Source: an uncultured Bacteroides sp. (lineage in GTDB: Bacteria; Bacteroidota; Bacteroidia; Bacteroidales; Bacteroidaceae). Taken from it: 64,000 nucleotides of DNA. Numbering within the stretch: the stretch's first letter is position 1; each line of letters opens with the position of its first letter. The notes under the pieces are model-generated. The model worked only from the letters and a program-made list of their open reading frames with translations. It was not told the DNA's origin and made no database searches. A program made the position numbers and the translations under genes. Of this stretch, positions 43,699-51,728 are shown piece after piece. The stretch lies in NCBI RefSeq assembly GCF_963678845.1, contig NZ_OY787466.1:186001-250000 (forward strand). Reading direction: 5' to 3'.

Positions 43699-44735
43699 TG
43701 AGCAAAGTTGCAGTTGTTATATTGAATTGGAACGGAAGCGAGATGCTTCGTACATTTCTTCCTTCCGTTATTAGTTATTCTGCAATTAGCGGAGTAGATG
43801 TTTATGTGGCAGACAATGCATCGACTGATAATTCAGTCTCGGTTCTTACTAAAGAGTTTCCTTCTGTAAAGCAGATCATCCTTGATCAGAACTATGGTTT
43901 TGCCGATGGTTACAATAAAGCCCTGGCTCAGGTTGAAGCCGAATATTTTGTTCTTCTTAATTCAGATGTGGAAGTAACTGAGCATTGGCTGGAACCAATG
44001 ATTACTTATCTGGATGCCCATCTGGAAGTAGCTGCTTGCCAGCCAAAGATTTTAAGTTGGCGGAATAAAGATTCTTTTGAATATGCCGGTGCCTGCGGAG
44101 GATATATTGACCGATATGGTTATCCCTTCTGCAGAGGACGCATCATGGATGTAGTAGAGAAAGACAATGGACAATACGATGATATTCTTCCAGTGTTCTG
44201 GGCTACCGGGGCATCGCTTTTCATCCGTTCTTCTGATTACCGGGAAGCTGGCGGGTTAGATGGACGTTTTTTTGCTCACATGGAAGAGATTGATCTTTGC
44301 TGGCGATTAAGAAGTCGTGGCAGAGAATTGGTTTGCATACCTCAGAGTGTGGTTTATCATGTTGGAGGAGCTACCCTTAAAAAAGAAAATCCCCGGAAGA
44401 CTTTTCTTAATTTCAGGAACAATTTGCTGATGCTTTATAAGAATCTGCCTCAGAACGAATTGCGGTATGTAATGTTTGTCCGCGGAATGTTGGATTACTT
44501 AGCCTCTCTTAGTTTTTTGTTGAAAGGAGAAGCTGATAATGCTGCAGCTGTGTTACAGGCAAGAAAAGAGTATTGTGCTTTAAAAGAGGAATTTAAACTT
44601 TCCCGAAAAAATAATCTCAATAAAAATTCACTTCAAGTTATTCCAGAACAAATAAAAAACAGTATTTTAGTGCTGTATTATTTGAGAGGAAAGAGATCTT
44701 TTTCTCAACTTGATAAATTTCTACCTAATAAATAA
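43698..44735 (+). CDS. Glycosyltransferase family 2
   Basis: A 345-residue GT-A glycosyltransferase of the rhamnosyltransferase-like group. AVVILNWNGSEMLRTFL is the N-terminal nucleotide-binding strand, ADNASTDNS follows, and LLNSDVEV holds the metal-binding DxD-type motif. GLDGRFFAHMEEIDLCWRLR is the acceptor-side ED motif typical of the group. No membrane anchor was seen. The start codon shares a base with the stop of the acyltransferase gene (TAATG), so the pair is translationally coupled, pointing to surface glycolipid synthesis. Confidence 0.9.
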   Translation: MSKVAVVILNWNGSEMLRTFLPSVISYSAISGVDVYVADNASTDNSVSVLTKEFPSVKQIILDQNYGFADGYNKALAQVEAEYFVLLNSDVEVTEHWLEPMITYLDAHLEVAACQPKILSWRNKDSFEYAGACGGYIDRYGYPFCRGRIMDVVEKDNGQYDDILPVFWATGASLFIRSSDYREAGGLDGRFFAHMEEIDLCWRLRSRGRELVCIPQSVVYHVGGATLKKENPRKTFLNFRNNLLMLYKNLPQNELRYVMFVRGMLDYLASLSFLLKGEADNAAAVLQARKEYCALKEEFKLSRKNNLNKNSLQVIPEQIKNSILVLYYLRGKRSFSQLDKFLPNK

Positions 44736-45266
44736 ATGAATATGGAAAAACTAATTAGAAAAATAGGTCTGGTGGCTCATGATGGTATGAAAAAAGATCT
44801 AATAGAATGGGTTGTTTGGAACTCAGAACTTTTGATGGGACATAAATTCTATTGTACAGGTACAACCGGTACATTAATTCGCGAAGCTTTAAATGAAAAG
44901 CATCCTGAAATAGAATGGGATATTACAATATTAAAATCGGGTCCACTAGGTGGTGACCAGCAAATGGGATCTCGTGTTGTGGATGGTGAAATTGATTATT
45001 TGTTTTTCTTTACCGACCCTATGACTTTGCAGCCTCATGATACAGATGTGAAAGCTTTGACCCGTTTGGCTGGAGTGGAAAACATCGTGTTCTGTTGCAA
45101 TCGTTCTACTGCCGATCACATTATTTCCAGTCCTCTCTTCGTTGATCCAGAATATCAACGTACTCGCCCAGATTACTCTAATTATACAAAACGTTTCGAG
45201 AATAAGACTTTGGTTTCCGAAGCAGTTGAAAATGTTGAAAAGAGAAAAATAAGCAAAGGTCATTAA
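44736..45266 (+). CDS. mgsA: Methylglyoxal synthase
   Basis: A 176-residue enzyme that converts dihydroxyacetone phosphate to methylglyoxal and phosphate, a glycolytic bypass under sugar-phosphate stress. IGLVAHDGMKKDLIEWV, YCTGTTGTLI, SGPLGGDQQMGSRVVDGEID (catalytic Asp region) and FFTDPMTLQPHDTDVKAL are the conserved blocks. The C-terminal tail is somewhat longer than the E. coli enzyme. Met3 is an equally good start. It directly follows the glycosyltransferase and precedes a terminator, ending the operon. Confidence 0.93.
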   Translation: MNMEKLIRKIGLVAHDGMKKDLIEWVVWNSELLMGHKFYCTGTTGTLIREALNEKHPEIEWDITILKSGPLGGDQQMGSRVVDGEIDYLFFFTDPMTLQPHDTDVKALTRLAGVENIVFCCNRSTADHIISSPLFVDPEYQRTRPDYSNYTKRFENKTLVSEAVENVEKRKISKGH

Positions 45267-45291
45267 TCACATAGCTTTAATAATAAAGAAT

Positions 45292-45320
45292 GCAGGCGGA
45301 TAAATCTGATTTTATCTGCC
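45292..45320 (+). terminator. Terminator of the mtaB-mgsA operon
   Basis: GCAGGCGGATAAAT pairs with ATTTTATCTGCCTG with one mismatch and a bulge, followed by TTTCTTTT, 25 bases after the mgsA stop. Confidence 0.75.
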
Positions 45321-45335
45321 TGTTTCTTTTATTGT

Positions 45336-45390
45336 CCATTCACCAATAAATAAAATCCATTGGTGAATGGCTGAAATTTATTGGTGAATA
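45336..45390. repeat. Nested inverted repeats ATTGGTGAAT
   Basis: CCATTCACCAAT (45336-45347) is exactly complementary to ATTGGTGAATGG (45359-45370). An overlapping segment ATTCACCAATAAAT (45339-45352) is complementary to ATTTATTGGTGAAT (45376-45389). One left arm can thus pair with either of two right arms, giving two mutually exclusive hairpins. Confidence 0.6.
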
Positions 45391-45461
45391 ACTGCTAGAA
45401 TAACTGGCAAGAGATTCTTATTTCGCTTTTCTGCAAAATTCCACATAAAAATAAAAAGCTA

Positions 45462-45573
45462 CCCTCACTCCCTCACTTTTTTAAATAAGTGATTGATTCT
45501 GTGTTGTGTATCCGGTGATGGAAGCATTTTTATCCCTCACTTTACCTTCTGTTTTCGGGTCATCCCTCACTTT
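45462..45573. repeat. CCCTCACT direct repeats
   Basis: CCCTCAC occurs four times in one direction: twice in CCCTCACTCCCTCACTTTT (45462-45480) and as ATCCCTCACTTT at 45532-45543 and 45562-45573, the last two exactly 30 bases apart. There is no gene here. The role is unknown. Confidence 0.5.
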
Positions 45574-45887
45574 TTCGAATCATTTTTCGTCTTTTCGGAA
45601 CACATTTTTATCCTTTCAAGGCAAGACCTCGTAAAGTAGATCTCAACGTATTATTGCAATTCAATCGAAACTTTCTTACATCAAAGAGATATTAATAAAG
45701 GCCGAAGCTGTGGGGATAGATAATGCGTTTTTTCTGTTAGCAATTAAATAATTCGGTAATATCTGAACAATGATTATAATTCTTGCTAAAAAAAATATTC
45801 ATTTTTGGCATTCTTCCTTATAAACCATTATATTTGGCAAACTATTTGTCATGTATATAATAGTATTAACTAATAAAAAATAAGAAT
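45574..45887. other. AT-rich spacer with possible coding remnant
   Basis: No intact gene was found. A frame from about 45649 to a TAA near 45750 reads IQSKLSYIKEILIKAEAVG, then IDNAFFLLAIK, which looks protein-like but has a stop shortly upstream and no start. It may be the tail of a decayed gene. A near-miss sigma-54 motif precedes the peptidase gene (GG at 45836, then GT rather than GC 10 bases on). Confidence 0.3.
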
Positions 45888-46568
45888 ATGCCTATTTCAT
45901 GGATTATATTTATTGGTATAGCTTTAGTTAGCTTTATAGTGCAACAGTCGTTGCAAAGCAAATTTAAGAAATATTCTAAGATTCCTCTCACAAACGGAAT
46001 GACAGGCCGTGATGTTGCAATGCAAATGCTTCACGATAATGGAATTTATGATGTACAGGTTACCAGTACGCAAGGACATTTAACTGATCACTATAACCCT
46101 GCCAATAAGACAGTAAACCTCAGTGAGAGTGTATATTCAAGTAATAGTGTGGCAGCTGCAGCAGTTGCGGCTCATGAATGTGGACATGCTGTTCAGCATG
46201 CTCGTGCTTATGCTCCTCTTACTTTACGTTCTAAGTTAGTACCTGTTGTTACTTTCGCATCTTCATGGATGCAGTGGTTATTACTGGCCGGCATTCTTAT
46301 GGTAAACTCTTTTCCACAACTTTTACTAGGGGGAATTATTTTGTTTGCCATGACTACTTTGTTCAGCTTTGTCACATTGCCGGTTGAAATCAATGCCAGT
46401 AAACGAGCATTAGTTTGGTTAAGCAGTTCAGGCATTACTAACTCATACAATCATGCTCAGGCAGAAGATGCACTTCGCTCGGCAGCTTATACTTATGTGG
46501 TTGCAGCTCTTGGATCTTTGGCTACATTAATTTATTACATTATGATTTTTATGGGAAGAAGAAACTAA
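45888..46568 (+). CDS. Membrane zinc metallopeptidase, YugP type
   Basis: A 226-residue integral membrane protein of the Zn_peptidase_2 family. The zinc site is AAHECGHAVQHARAY, an HExxH-like motif written HECGH at about residues 96-100. Transmembrane helices lie at about 2-14, 125-145, 147-165 and 200-222. VNLSESVYSSNSVAAAAVAA just before the motif is also conserved in the family. The substrate is unknown. The gene stands alone, with a terminator shared with the converging gene downstream. Confidence 0.9.
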   Translation: MPISWIIFIGIALVSFIVQQSLQSKFKKYSKIPLTNGMTGRDVAMQMLHDNGIYDVQVTSTQGHLTDHYNPANKTVNLSESVYSSNSVAAAAVAAHECGHAVQHARAYAPLTLRSKLVPVVTFASSWMQWLLLAGILMVNSFPQLLLGGIILFAMTTLFSFVTLPVEINASKRALVWLSSSGITNSYNHAQAEDALRSAAYTYVVAALGSLATLIYYIMIFMGRRN

Positions 46569-46585
46569 TTCAATTTAAAAGAAAT

Positions 46586-46632
46586 AAAAACAGTCGAGGT
46601 TTATTGCCATCAATAAACCTCGACTGTTTTTT
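46586..46632. terminator. Bidirectional terminator
   Basis: AAAAACAGTCGAGGTTTATTG is matched exactly by its reverse complement across a 4-base loop, with T-runs on both strands, between the converging peptidase and transglutaminase-like genes. Confidence 0.85.
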
Positions 46633-46656
46633 ATTCATGTTAAGTGAATTTTAATC

Positions 46657-47856
46657 TTAATTCTCCGGCGATTGCCAGAAGTACTCTGCATTGTCTGTCA
46701 CTTCGGTCTGCTTATCTTTTATTTCCAGATAAGAAGAAGGGCATAGCATTATGGTAGCAGGAGAAGGCTTTCCCTCTATTTGAGTTTCAGTGTTGTATTC
46801 ACTATGCAGAACGCATTCCATCCGATAAAGATTTTTAGTCATATAATAATCAAGGTAATGCTCTTTTGTTTCTTTCTTTTTATTGTTCCAGTTGGCATCC
46901 TCATTAATCTGAAGAGGAGCGCCGTTAATTAACCGCTCACGTACTTCGGCAATGCCAAGCATTGTCCCTTTTTCATCGGTAACATATGCATTGAATGTAG
47001 GGTCTATCCATATCCATTTATCTAATATGTTAGAATAAACGATGTTGATAACATGGCAATCATCTACGTATTTCTTAGGTAGGCAAGTTACATAACGTGA
47101 TTTGAATCCCATAGCCAGATAACATTCATTCAATATCTGAGCTATCATGCGGCAATTAATACCGCGGTTCTCATCCCGGCAAATCTTTACCAAATCAATC
47201 GCATTCTTTAATCTTGGATTTATGGACCTTCCATCGTGGCGCACCACATTATGAGCCCAATGAAGCAGATTTTTTATTTTAGAAATCTCATTTCCGCTGC
47301 CGGCAATGCTATCCAGATTGAAATATTCACGAATCTTTACCAAGTTACGGTCATTGGGAGCTAAATAAGTAAATTTGGGTAAGAGAGTCTCTGTTTTGTT
47401 TGTATAGTTACCTGCTTGTATTAAGATACTTTGAAAATCATTTTCAATTCGTATCTTTTCCATCAAAGAAATAAATTTTTTGTTTGTTCTGATGTTATTC
47501 AGATCTGCATCTTTGCAGGCGTGTTTATAGTTAGTCCAGCCATTTTCTGCAGCTTTGGCAAAAGCTTCTACAGCCTTTTTCTTTTTATTCATAACTGACT
47601 CGTAGCAAGCAATATTGTAATAGAGAACGCCAATAACCGGATTTATCTTTTTTCTTATTTCTTCGGGGTAGGAGATCACTTTTTCTATAATTGCATAATC
47701 CAGTTCTTCTGCCTTTTTATAATCTTTAGCATCTCTGGCTTGTTTGGCCAAATGGCTTTGTTCTGTGAAGTACTTTTTCACTTCATCCATAGTGATCTGG
47801 GCTTTTGCAATAGATATGCCACAGATAAATAGTAGTATGCAGACAAATGTTCTCAT
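46657..47856 (-). CDS. Exported transglutaminase-like protein
   Basis: A 399-residue protein with a signal peptide (ending AKAQ), a helical TPR-like N-terminal part (about 25-130) and a transglutaminase-like domain (about 190-310). The triad is present: Cys in RGINCRMIAQILNECY, His in DDCHVINIVY and Asp in WIWIDPTFN. It should therefore be an active thiol enzyme, unlike two of the DUF3857 proteins at 25702-29832. The substrate is unknown; periplasmic location is inferred. It stands alone between hisS and the zinc peptidase. Confidence 0.8.
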   Translation of the reverse strand: MRTFVCILLFICGISIAKAQITMDEVKKYFTEQSHLAKQARDAKDYKKAEELDYAIIEKVISYPEEIRKKINPVIGVLYYNIACYESVMNKKKKAVEAFAKAAENGWTNYKHACKDADLNNIRTNKKFISLMEKIRIENDFQSILIQAGNYTNKTETLLPKFTYLAPNDRNLVKIREYFNLDSIAGSGNEISKIKNLLHWAHNVVRHDGRSINPRLKNAIDLVKICRDENRGINCRMIAQILNECYLAMGFKSRYVTCLPKKYVDDCHVINIVYSNILDKWIWIDPTFNAYVTDEKGTMLGIAEVRERLINGAPLQINEDANWNNKKKETKEHYLDYYMTKNLYRMECVLHSEYNTETQIEGKPSPATIMLCPSSYLEIKDKQTEVTDNAEYFWQSPEN

Positions 47857-47973
47857 AGTTTTATCTTTAATAAGTTTGTCTCTGATATTTTGCCTATCGT
47901 ATTATATACGCGTTAAGGTACTAATAAGTTTTAGTAAATAGCACCTTTTTTTTATAGAATCAATAATTTAGTG

Positions 47974-47981
47974 TAACTTTG
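47974..47981 (+). promoter_or_regulatory. -7 box of hisS
   Basis: TAACTTTG matches TAnnTTTG, 22 bases before the hisS start. The leader is too short for an attenuator or T-box-like element. Confidence 0.6.
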
Positions 47982-48003
47982 CGCCACAAAAAGATAATTA
48001 ATT

Positions 48004-49365
48004 ATGGCAAAACCAAGTATACCCAAAGGAACGCGTGACTTTTCGCCTGTTGAAATGGCAAAACGTAACTATATATTCAATACAATTCGTGAAGTTTTTC
48101 ATCTATTCGGATTCGAACAAATTGAAACTCCCGCTATGGAGAATCTTTCTACCTTGATGGGTAAGTATGGAGATGAAGGTGATAAATTATTGTTTAAGAT
48201 ACAAAATTCTGGTGATTACTTTTCCGGGCTGACGGACGAAGAACTCCTGTCACGCAATGCAGCCAAATTGGCAAGTAAGTTTTGTGAGAAAGGACTGCGT
48301 TATGACCTTACTGTACCTTTTGCCCGTTATGTAGTAATGCATCGTGATGAACTGAGTTTTCCTTTCAAACGTTATCAAATTCAGCCGGTATGGCGTGCCG
48401 ACCGCCCTCAAAAAGGTCGTTACCGCGAGTTTTACCAGTGTGATGCCGATGTAGTGGGGAGTAACTCTTTGCTTAATGAAGTAGAATTGATGCAGATGGT
48501 TGATTCTGTTTTTACTCGTTTGGGAGTAAGAGTCTCTATTAAGATAAACAATCGCAAGATTTTAAGTGGAATAGCAGAGATAATCGGCGAAGCTGAAAAG
48601 ATTGTTGATATAACTGTGGCTATTGATAAACTCGATAAAATAGGTTTGGATAATGTAAATGCCGAGCTCTCTTCTAAAGGAATCTCTGATGAAGCTATTG
48701 CAAAGCTGCAACCTATTATTTTATTGAGTGGAACGAATGCAGAGAAACTGAATACGCTGAAAACAGTCTTGGCAGGTAGTGAAGTAGGAATGAAGGGAGT
48801 AGAGGAAAGTGAATTTATCCTTTCTAAACTTTCTCTTTTAAATATAAAATCAGAAATAGAACTAGACTTGACTCTTGCCCGTGGATTAAATTACTACACA
48901 GGAGCTATTTTTGAGGTAAAAGCAATGGATGTACAAATAGGAAGTATCACCGGAGGTGGTAGATATGACAATCTGACAGGAGTATTTGGCATGGCCGGAG
49001 TTTCGGGCGTTGGAATCTCTTTCGGTGCAGATCGTATCTTCGATGTTCTTAATCAGTTGGAACTTTATCCGAAAGAAGCTGTGAATGGAACTCAGCTTAT
49101 GTTTGTGAACTTTGGTGAAAACGAAGCTGCTTATTGCTTGTCATTGTTGGCAAAAGCTCGTGAAGCAGGAATCAGAGCAGAACTATATCCTGATGCAGCT
49201 AAAATGAAAAAGCAAATGGGATATGCTAATGATAAGAAGATTCCTTTTGTTGCCATTGTAGGTGAAAATGAAATGAACGAAGGCAAAGTAATGCTTAAAA
49301 ATATGGAAAGCGGTGAACAGCAACTAGTGGATATTGTTCAGCTAATTGCTGCTGCTACTAAATAG
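48004..49365 (+). CDS. hisS: Histidyl-tRNA synthetase
   Basis: A 453-residue class II synthetase. Motif 1 lies near FEQIETPAMENL, motif 2 is QPVWRADRPQKGRYREFYQ, and the histidine motifs are LARGLNYYTGAIFEV and GGGRYDNL. Motif 3 is GISFGADRIFDVL. The anticodon-binding domain occupies the last 90 residues. It has its own promoter and a terminator 20 bases downstream, so it is monocistronic. Confidence 0.97.
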   Translation: MAKPSIPKGTRDFSPVEMAKRNYIFNTIREVFHLFGFEQIETPAMENLSTLMGKYGDEGDKLLFKIQNSGDYFSGLTDEELLSRNAAKLASKFCEKGLRYDLTVPFARYVVMHRDELSFPFKRYQIQPVWRADRPQKGRYREFYQCDADVVGSNSLLNEVELMQMVDSVFTRLGVRVSIKINNRKILSGIAEIIGEAEKIVDITVAIDKLDKIGLDNVNAELSSKGISDEAIAKLQPIILLSGTNAEKLNTLKTVLAGSEVGMKGVEESEFILSKLSLLNIKSEIELDLTLARGLNYYTGAIFEVKAMDVQIGSITGGGRYDNLTGVFGMAGVSGVGISFGADRIFDVLNQLELYPKEAVNGTQLMFVNFGENEAAYCLSLLAKAREAGIRAELYPDAAKMKKQMGYANDKKIPFVAIVGENEMNEGKVMLKNMESGEQQLVDIVQLIAAATK

Positions 49366-49384
49366 GAACTATTATTTCTTTTAT

Positions 49385-49428
49385 AAAAAAGCCAATTTGT
49401 CAGTTGTATAACACAAATTGGCTTTTTT
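49385..49428 (+). terminator. Terminator of hisS
   Basis: AAAAAAGCCAATTTGT and ACAAATTGGCTTTTTT form a perfect 16-bp stem with a 12-base loop, followed by AG. It separates hisS from groES. Confidence 0.85.
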
Positions 49429-49475
49429 AGTTCCTTAAACTTACCCATAATGTCTTTTTTTATAGATGTTATTTC

Positions 49476-49493
49476 TTTGGCATAGTTTTAGCA
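49476..49493 (+). promoter_or_regulatory. Sigma-54-like -24/-12 element before groES
   Basis: TTTGGCATAGTTTTAGCA has the invariant GG (49479-49480) and GC (49491-49492) separated by exactly 10 bases and the usual flanks TTGGCA and GCA. Transcription would start near 49504, 46 bases before the groES ATG. No TAnnTTTG box occurs at a suitable distance, and no CIRCE-type inverted repeat was seen. Confidence 0.45.
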
Positions 49494-49549
49494 GTAGAAT
49501 TAACGTTATAATCAATATAAAAGTCAAACAATAAAAATATTAAAGAACT

Positions 49550-49819
49550 ATGAACATTAAACCATTAGCAGACAGAGTGCTTATTCTTCCTGCTCCTGCA
49601 GAAGAAAAGACAATCGGTGGTATTATCATTCCCGATACAGCAAAAGAAAAACCTTTGAAGGGTGAAGTTGTGGCAATAGGTCACGGTACAAAAGATGAAG
49701 AAATGGTATTGAAGGTAGGCGATACAGTACTTTATGGCAAATATGCCGGAACAGAACTTGAAGTCGAAGGTGCTAAATACCTTATCATGCGTCAAAGCGA
49801 TGTTCTTGCAACTCTCTAA
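49550..49819 (+). CDS. groES: Co-chaperonin GroES
   Basis: An 89-residue co-chaperonin. MNIKPLADRVLILPAPAEEK is the N-terminal signature, GGIIIPDTAKEKPLKGEV contains the mobile loop that contacts GroEL, and VLYGKYAGTELEVEGAKYLI closes the fold. It caps the GroEL ring and is encoded 38 bases upstream of groEL in the usual operon. Confidence 0.97.
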   Translation: MNIKPLADRVLILPAPAEEKTIGGIIIPDTAKEKPLKGEVVAIGHGTKDEEMVLKVGDTVLYGKYAGTELEVEGAKYLIMRQSDVLATL

Positions 49820-49857
49820 TTCAAATTTTTCATTAATCATTATTAATTCTTAAAATC

Positions 49858-51495
49858 ATGGCTAAAGATATAATATTCAATATCGATGCACGCGACCAAC
49901 TTAAAAAAGGTGTTGATGAGCTTGCAAATGCAGTAAAAGTAACTCTAGGACCTAAAGGTCGTAACGTAATTATCGAAAAGAAATTCGGTGCTCCTCATAT
50001 CACTAAAGATGGTGTAACAGTAGCTAAAGAAATTGAATTGAGTGATCCTTTCCAAAACACAGGTGCTCAGTTGGTAAAAGAAGTTGCTTCTAAAACTGGT
50101 GAAGATGCTGGTGACGGAACAACAACTGCAACCGTTCTTGCTCAGTCTATTGTTGGCGTAGGTATGAAGAATGTTACTGCAGGAGCAAATCCAATGGATT
50201 TGAAACGCGGTATTGATAAAGCTGTTGAGGCTGTTGTTGCATCTCTCAAAAAACAATCTGAAAAGGTTGGCGACAATTATGATAAGATTGAACAAGTAGC
50301 TCGTATCTCTGCAAACAACGATGCAACTATTGGTAAACTGGTTGCTGATGCTATGCGTAAAGTTTCTAAAGATGGTGTAATCACTATTGAAGAAGCTAAA
50401 GGTACAGACACAACCATTGGTGTGGTAGAAGGTATGCAATTTGATCGTGGTTACCTTTCTGCTTATTTCGTAACCAATACTGAAAAGATGGAATGTGAAA
50501 TGGAAAAACCATACATTCTTATCTATGATAAAAAGATTTCTAATCTGAAGGATATGCTTCCAATTCTGGAACCAGCAGTACAAACTGGTCGTCCATTATT
50601 GATCGTTGCTGAAGATGTAGATAGTGAAGCCTTAACTACTCTAGTAGTTAACCGCCTTCGTTCTCAATTAAAAATTTGTGCTGTAAAGGCTCCAGGATTT
50701 GGTGACAGAAGAAAAGAGATGTTGGAAGACATTGCTATCCTTACAGGTGGTATCGTAATCAGCGAAGAAAAAGGAATCAAACTGGAACAAGCAACTCTCG
50801 AAATGCTTGGTTCTGCTGATAAAGTAACAGTTTCTAAGGATAACACTATCGTGGTAAACGGTGCAGGTGCAAAAGAAAATATTGAAGCTCGTATTAATCA
50901 GATCAAGGCTCAGATCAAGACTACAACATCTGATTACGATAAAGAAAAACTTCAGGAACGTTTGGCTAAATTGTCAGGTGGTGTAGCTGTACTTTATGTA
51001 GGTGCTGCTTCTGAAGTTGAAATGAAAGAAAAGAAAGACCGTGTAGATGATGCCCTTTGTGCAACTCGTGCTGCTATTGAAGAAGGTATTGTTCCTGGAG
51101 GTGGTGTTGCTTACATCCGTGCTATTGATGCGTTGGAAGGTATGACAGGTGACAATGCTGATGAAACAACCGGTATTGAAATCATCAAACGTGCTATCGA
51201 AGAACCTCTTCGTCAGATTGTAGCTAATGCTGGAAAAGAAGGAGCTGTTGTTGTTCAGAAGGTTCGTGAAGGAAAAGGTGATTTTGGTTACAACGCACAC
51301 ACTGATATTTATGAAAATATGTATGCTGCCGGAGTTGTTGACCCAGCTAAGGTTACTCGCGTAGCTCTTGAGAATGCTGCTTCTATTGCAGGTATGTTCT
51401 TAACTACAGAATGTGTTATCGTAGAAAAGAAAGAAGATAAACCAGAAATGCCAATGGGTGCTCCAGGAATGGGCGGCATGGGTGGAATGATGTAA
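49858..51495 (+). CDS. groEL: Chaperonin GroEL
   Basis: A 545-residue chaperonin. VKVTLGPKGRNVIIEKKFG and the ATP site DGTTTATVLAQSI are at the N-terminus. AAIEEGIVPGGGVAYIRA is the signature near residue 405. The C-terminus ends in the typical Gly-Met repeat (GAPGMGGMGGMM). Full length with no lesions. It is co-transcribed with groES and followed by a terminator. Confidence 0.98.
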   Translation: MAKDIIFNIDARDQLKKGVDELANAVKVTLGPKGRNVIIEKKFGAPHITKDGVTVAKEIELSDPFQNTGAQLVKEVASKTGEDAGDGTTTATVLAQSIVGVGMKNVTAGANPMDLKRGIDKAVEAVVASLKKQSEKVGDNYDKIEQVARISANNDATIGKLVADAMRKVSKDGVITIEEAKGTDTTIGVVEGMQFDRGYLSAYFVTNTEKMECEMEKPYILIYDKKISNLKDMLPILEPAVQTGRPLLIVAEDVDSEALTTLVVNRLRSQLKICAVKAPGFGDRRKEMLEDIAILTGGIVISEEKGIKLEQATLEMLGSADKVTVSKDNTIVVNGAGAKENIEARINQIKAQIKTTTSDYDKEKLQERLAKLSGGVAVLYVGAASEVEMKEKKDRVDDALCATRAAIEEGIVPGGGVAYIRAIDALEGMTGDNADETTGIEIIKRAIEEPLRQIVANAGKEGAVVVQKVREGKGDFGYNAHTDIYENMYAAGVVDPAKVTRVALENAASIAGMFLTTECVIVEKKEDKPEMPMGAPGMGGMGGMM

Positions 51496-51526
51496 TTCTT
51501 CCTTTTATCACTATAATTATTAAATA

Positions 51527-51554
51527 GAAAAGGCTGCTCAATGAGCAGCCTTTT
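51527..51554 (+). terminator. Terminator of groESL
   Basis: GAAAAGGCTGCTCA pairs exactly with TGAGCAGCCTTTTC, 31 bases after the groEL stop. Confidence 0.8.
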
Positions 51555-51728
51555 CTCGTTTAATAACTTTAAGCTTCATTTTTCATCTTTTTGGAATACT
51601 TTATTCTACTATGAATGCAGCAATTTGAATGAATGTGCAAAAAGTAGGCAACTCATCAGAGCTGCTTATACATTCTTTTGTATTAATTATAACCGATCCT
51701 GCATCTATTAATGAGGTTAAGGCAGTAA

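Noticed and set aside
45831..45851. Second sigma-54-like motif before the YugP-type peptidase gene
   Set aside because: GG is followed after 10 bases by GT, not the invariant GC, so I did not call it a promoter.
49945..50583. 212-codon frame antisense to groEL
   Set aside because: Shadow of the highly conserved groEL coding strand; Phe/Cys/Ser-rich composition typical of antisense frames.
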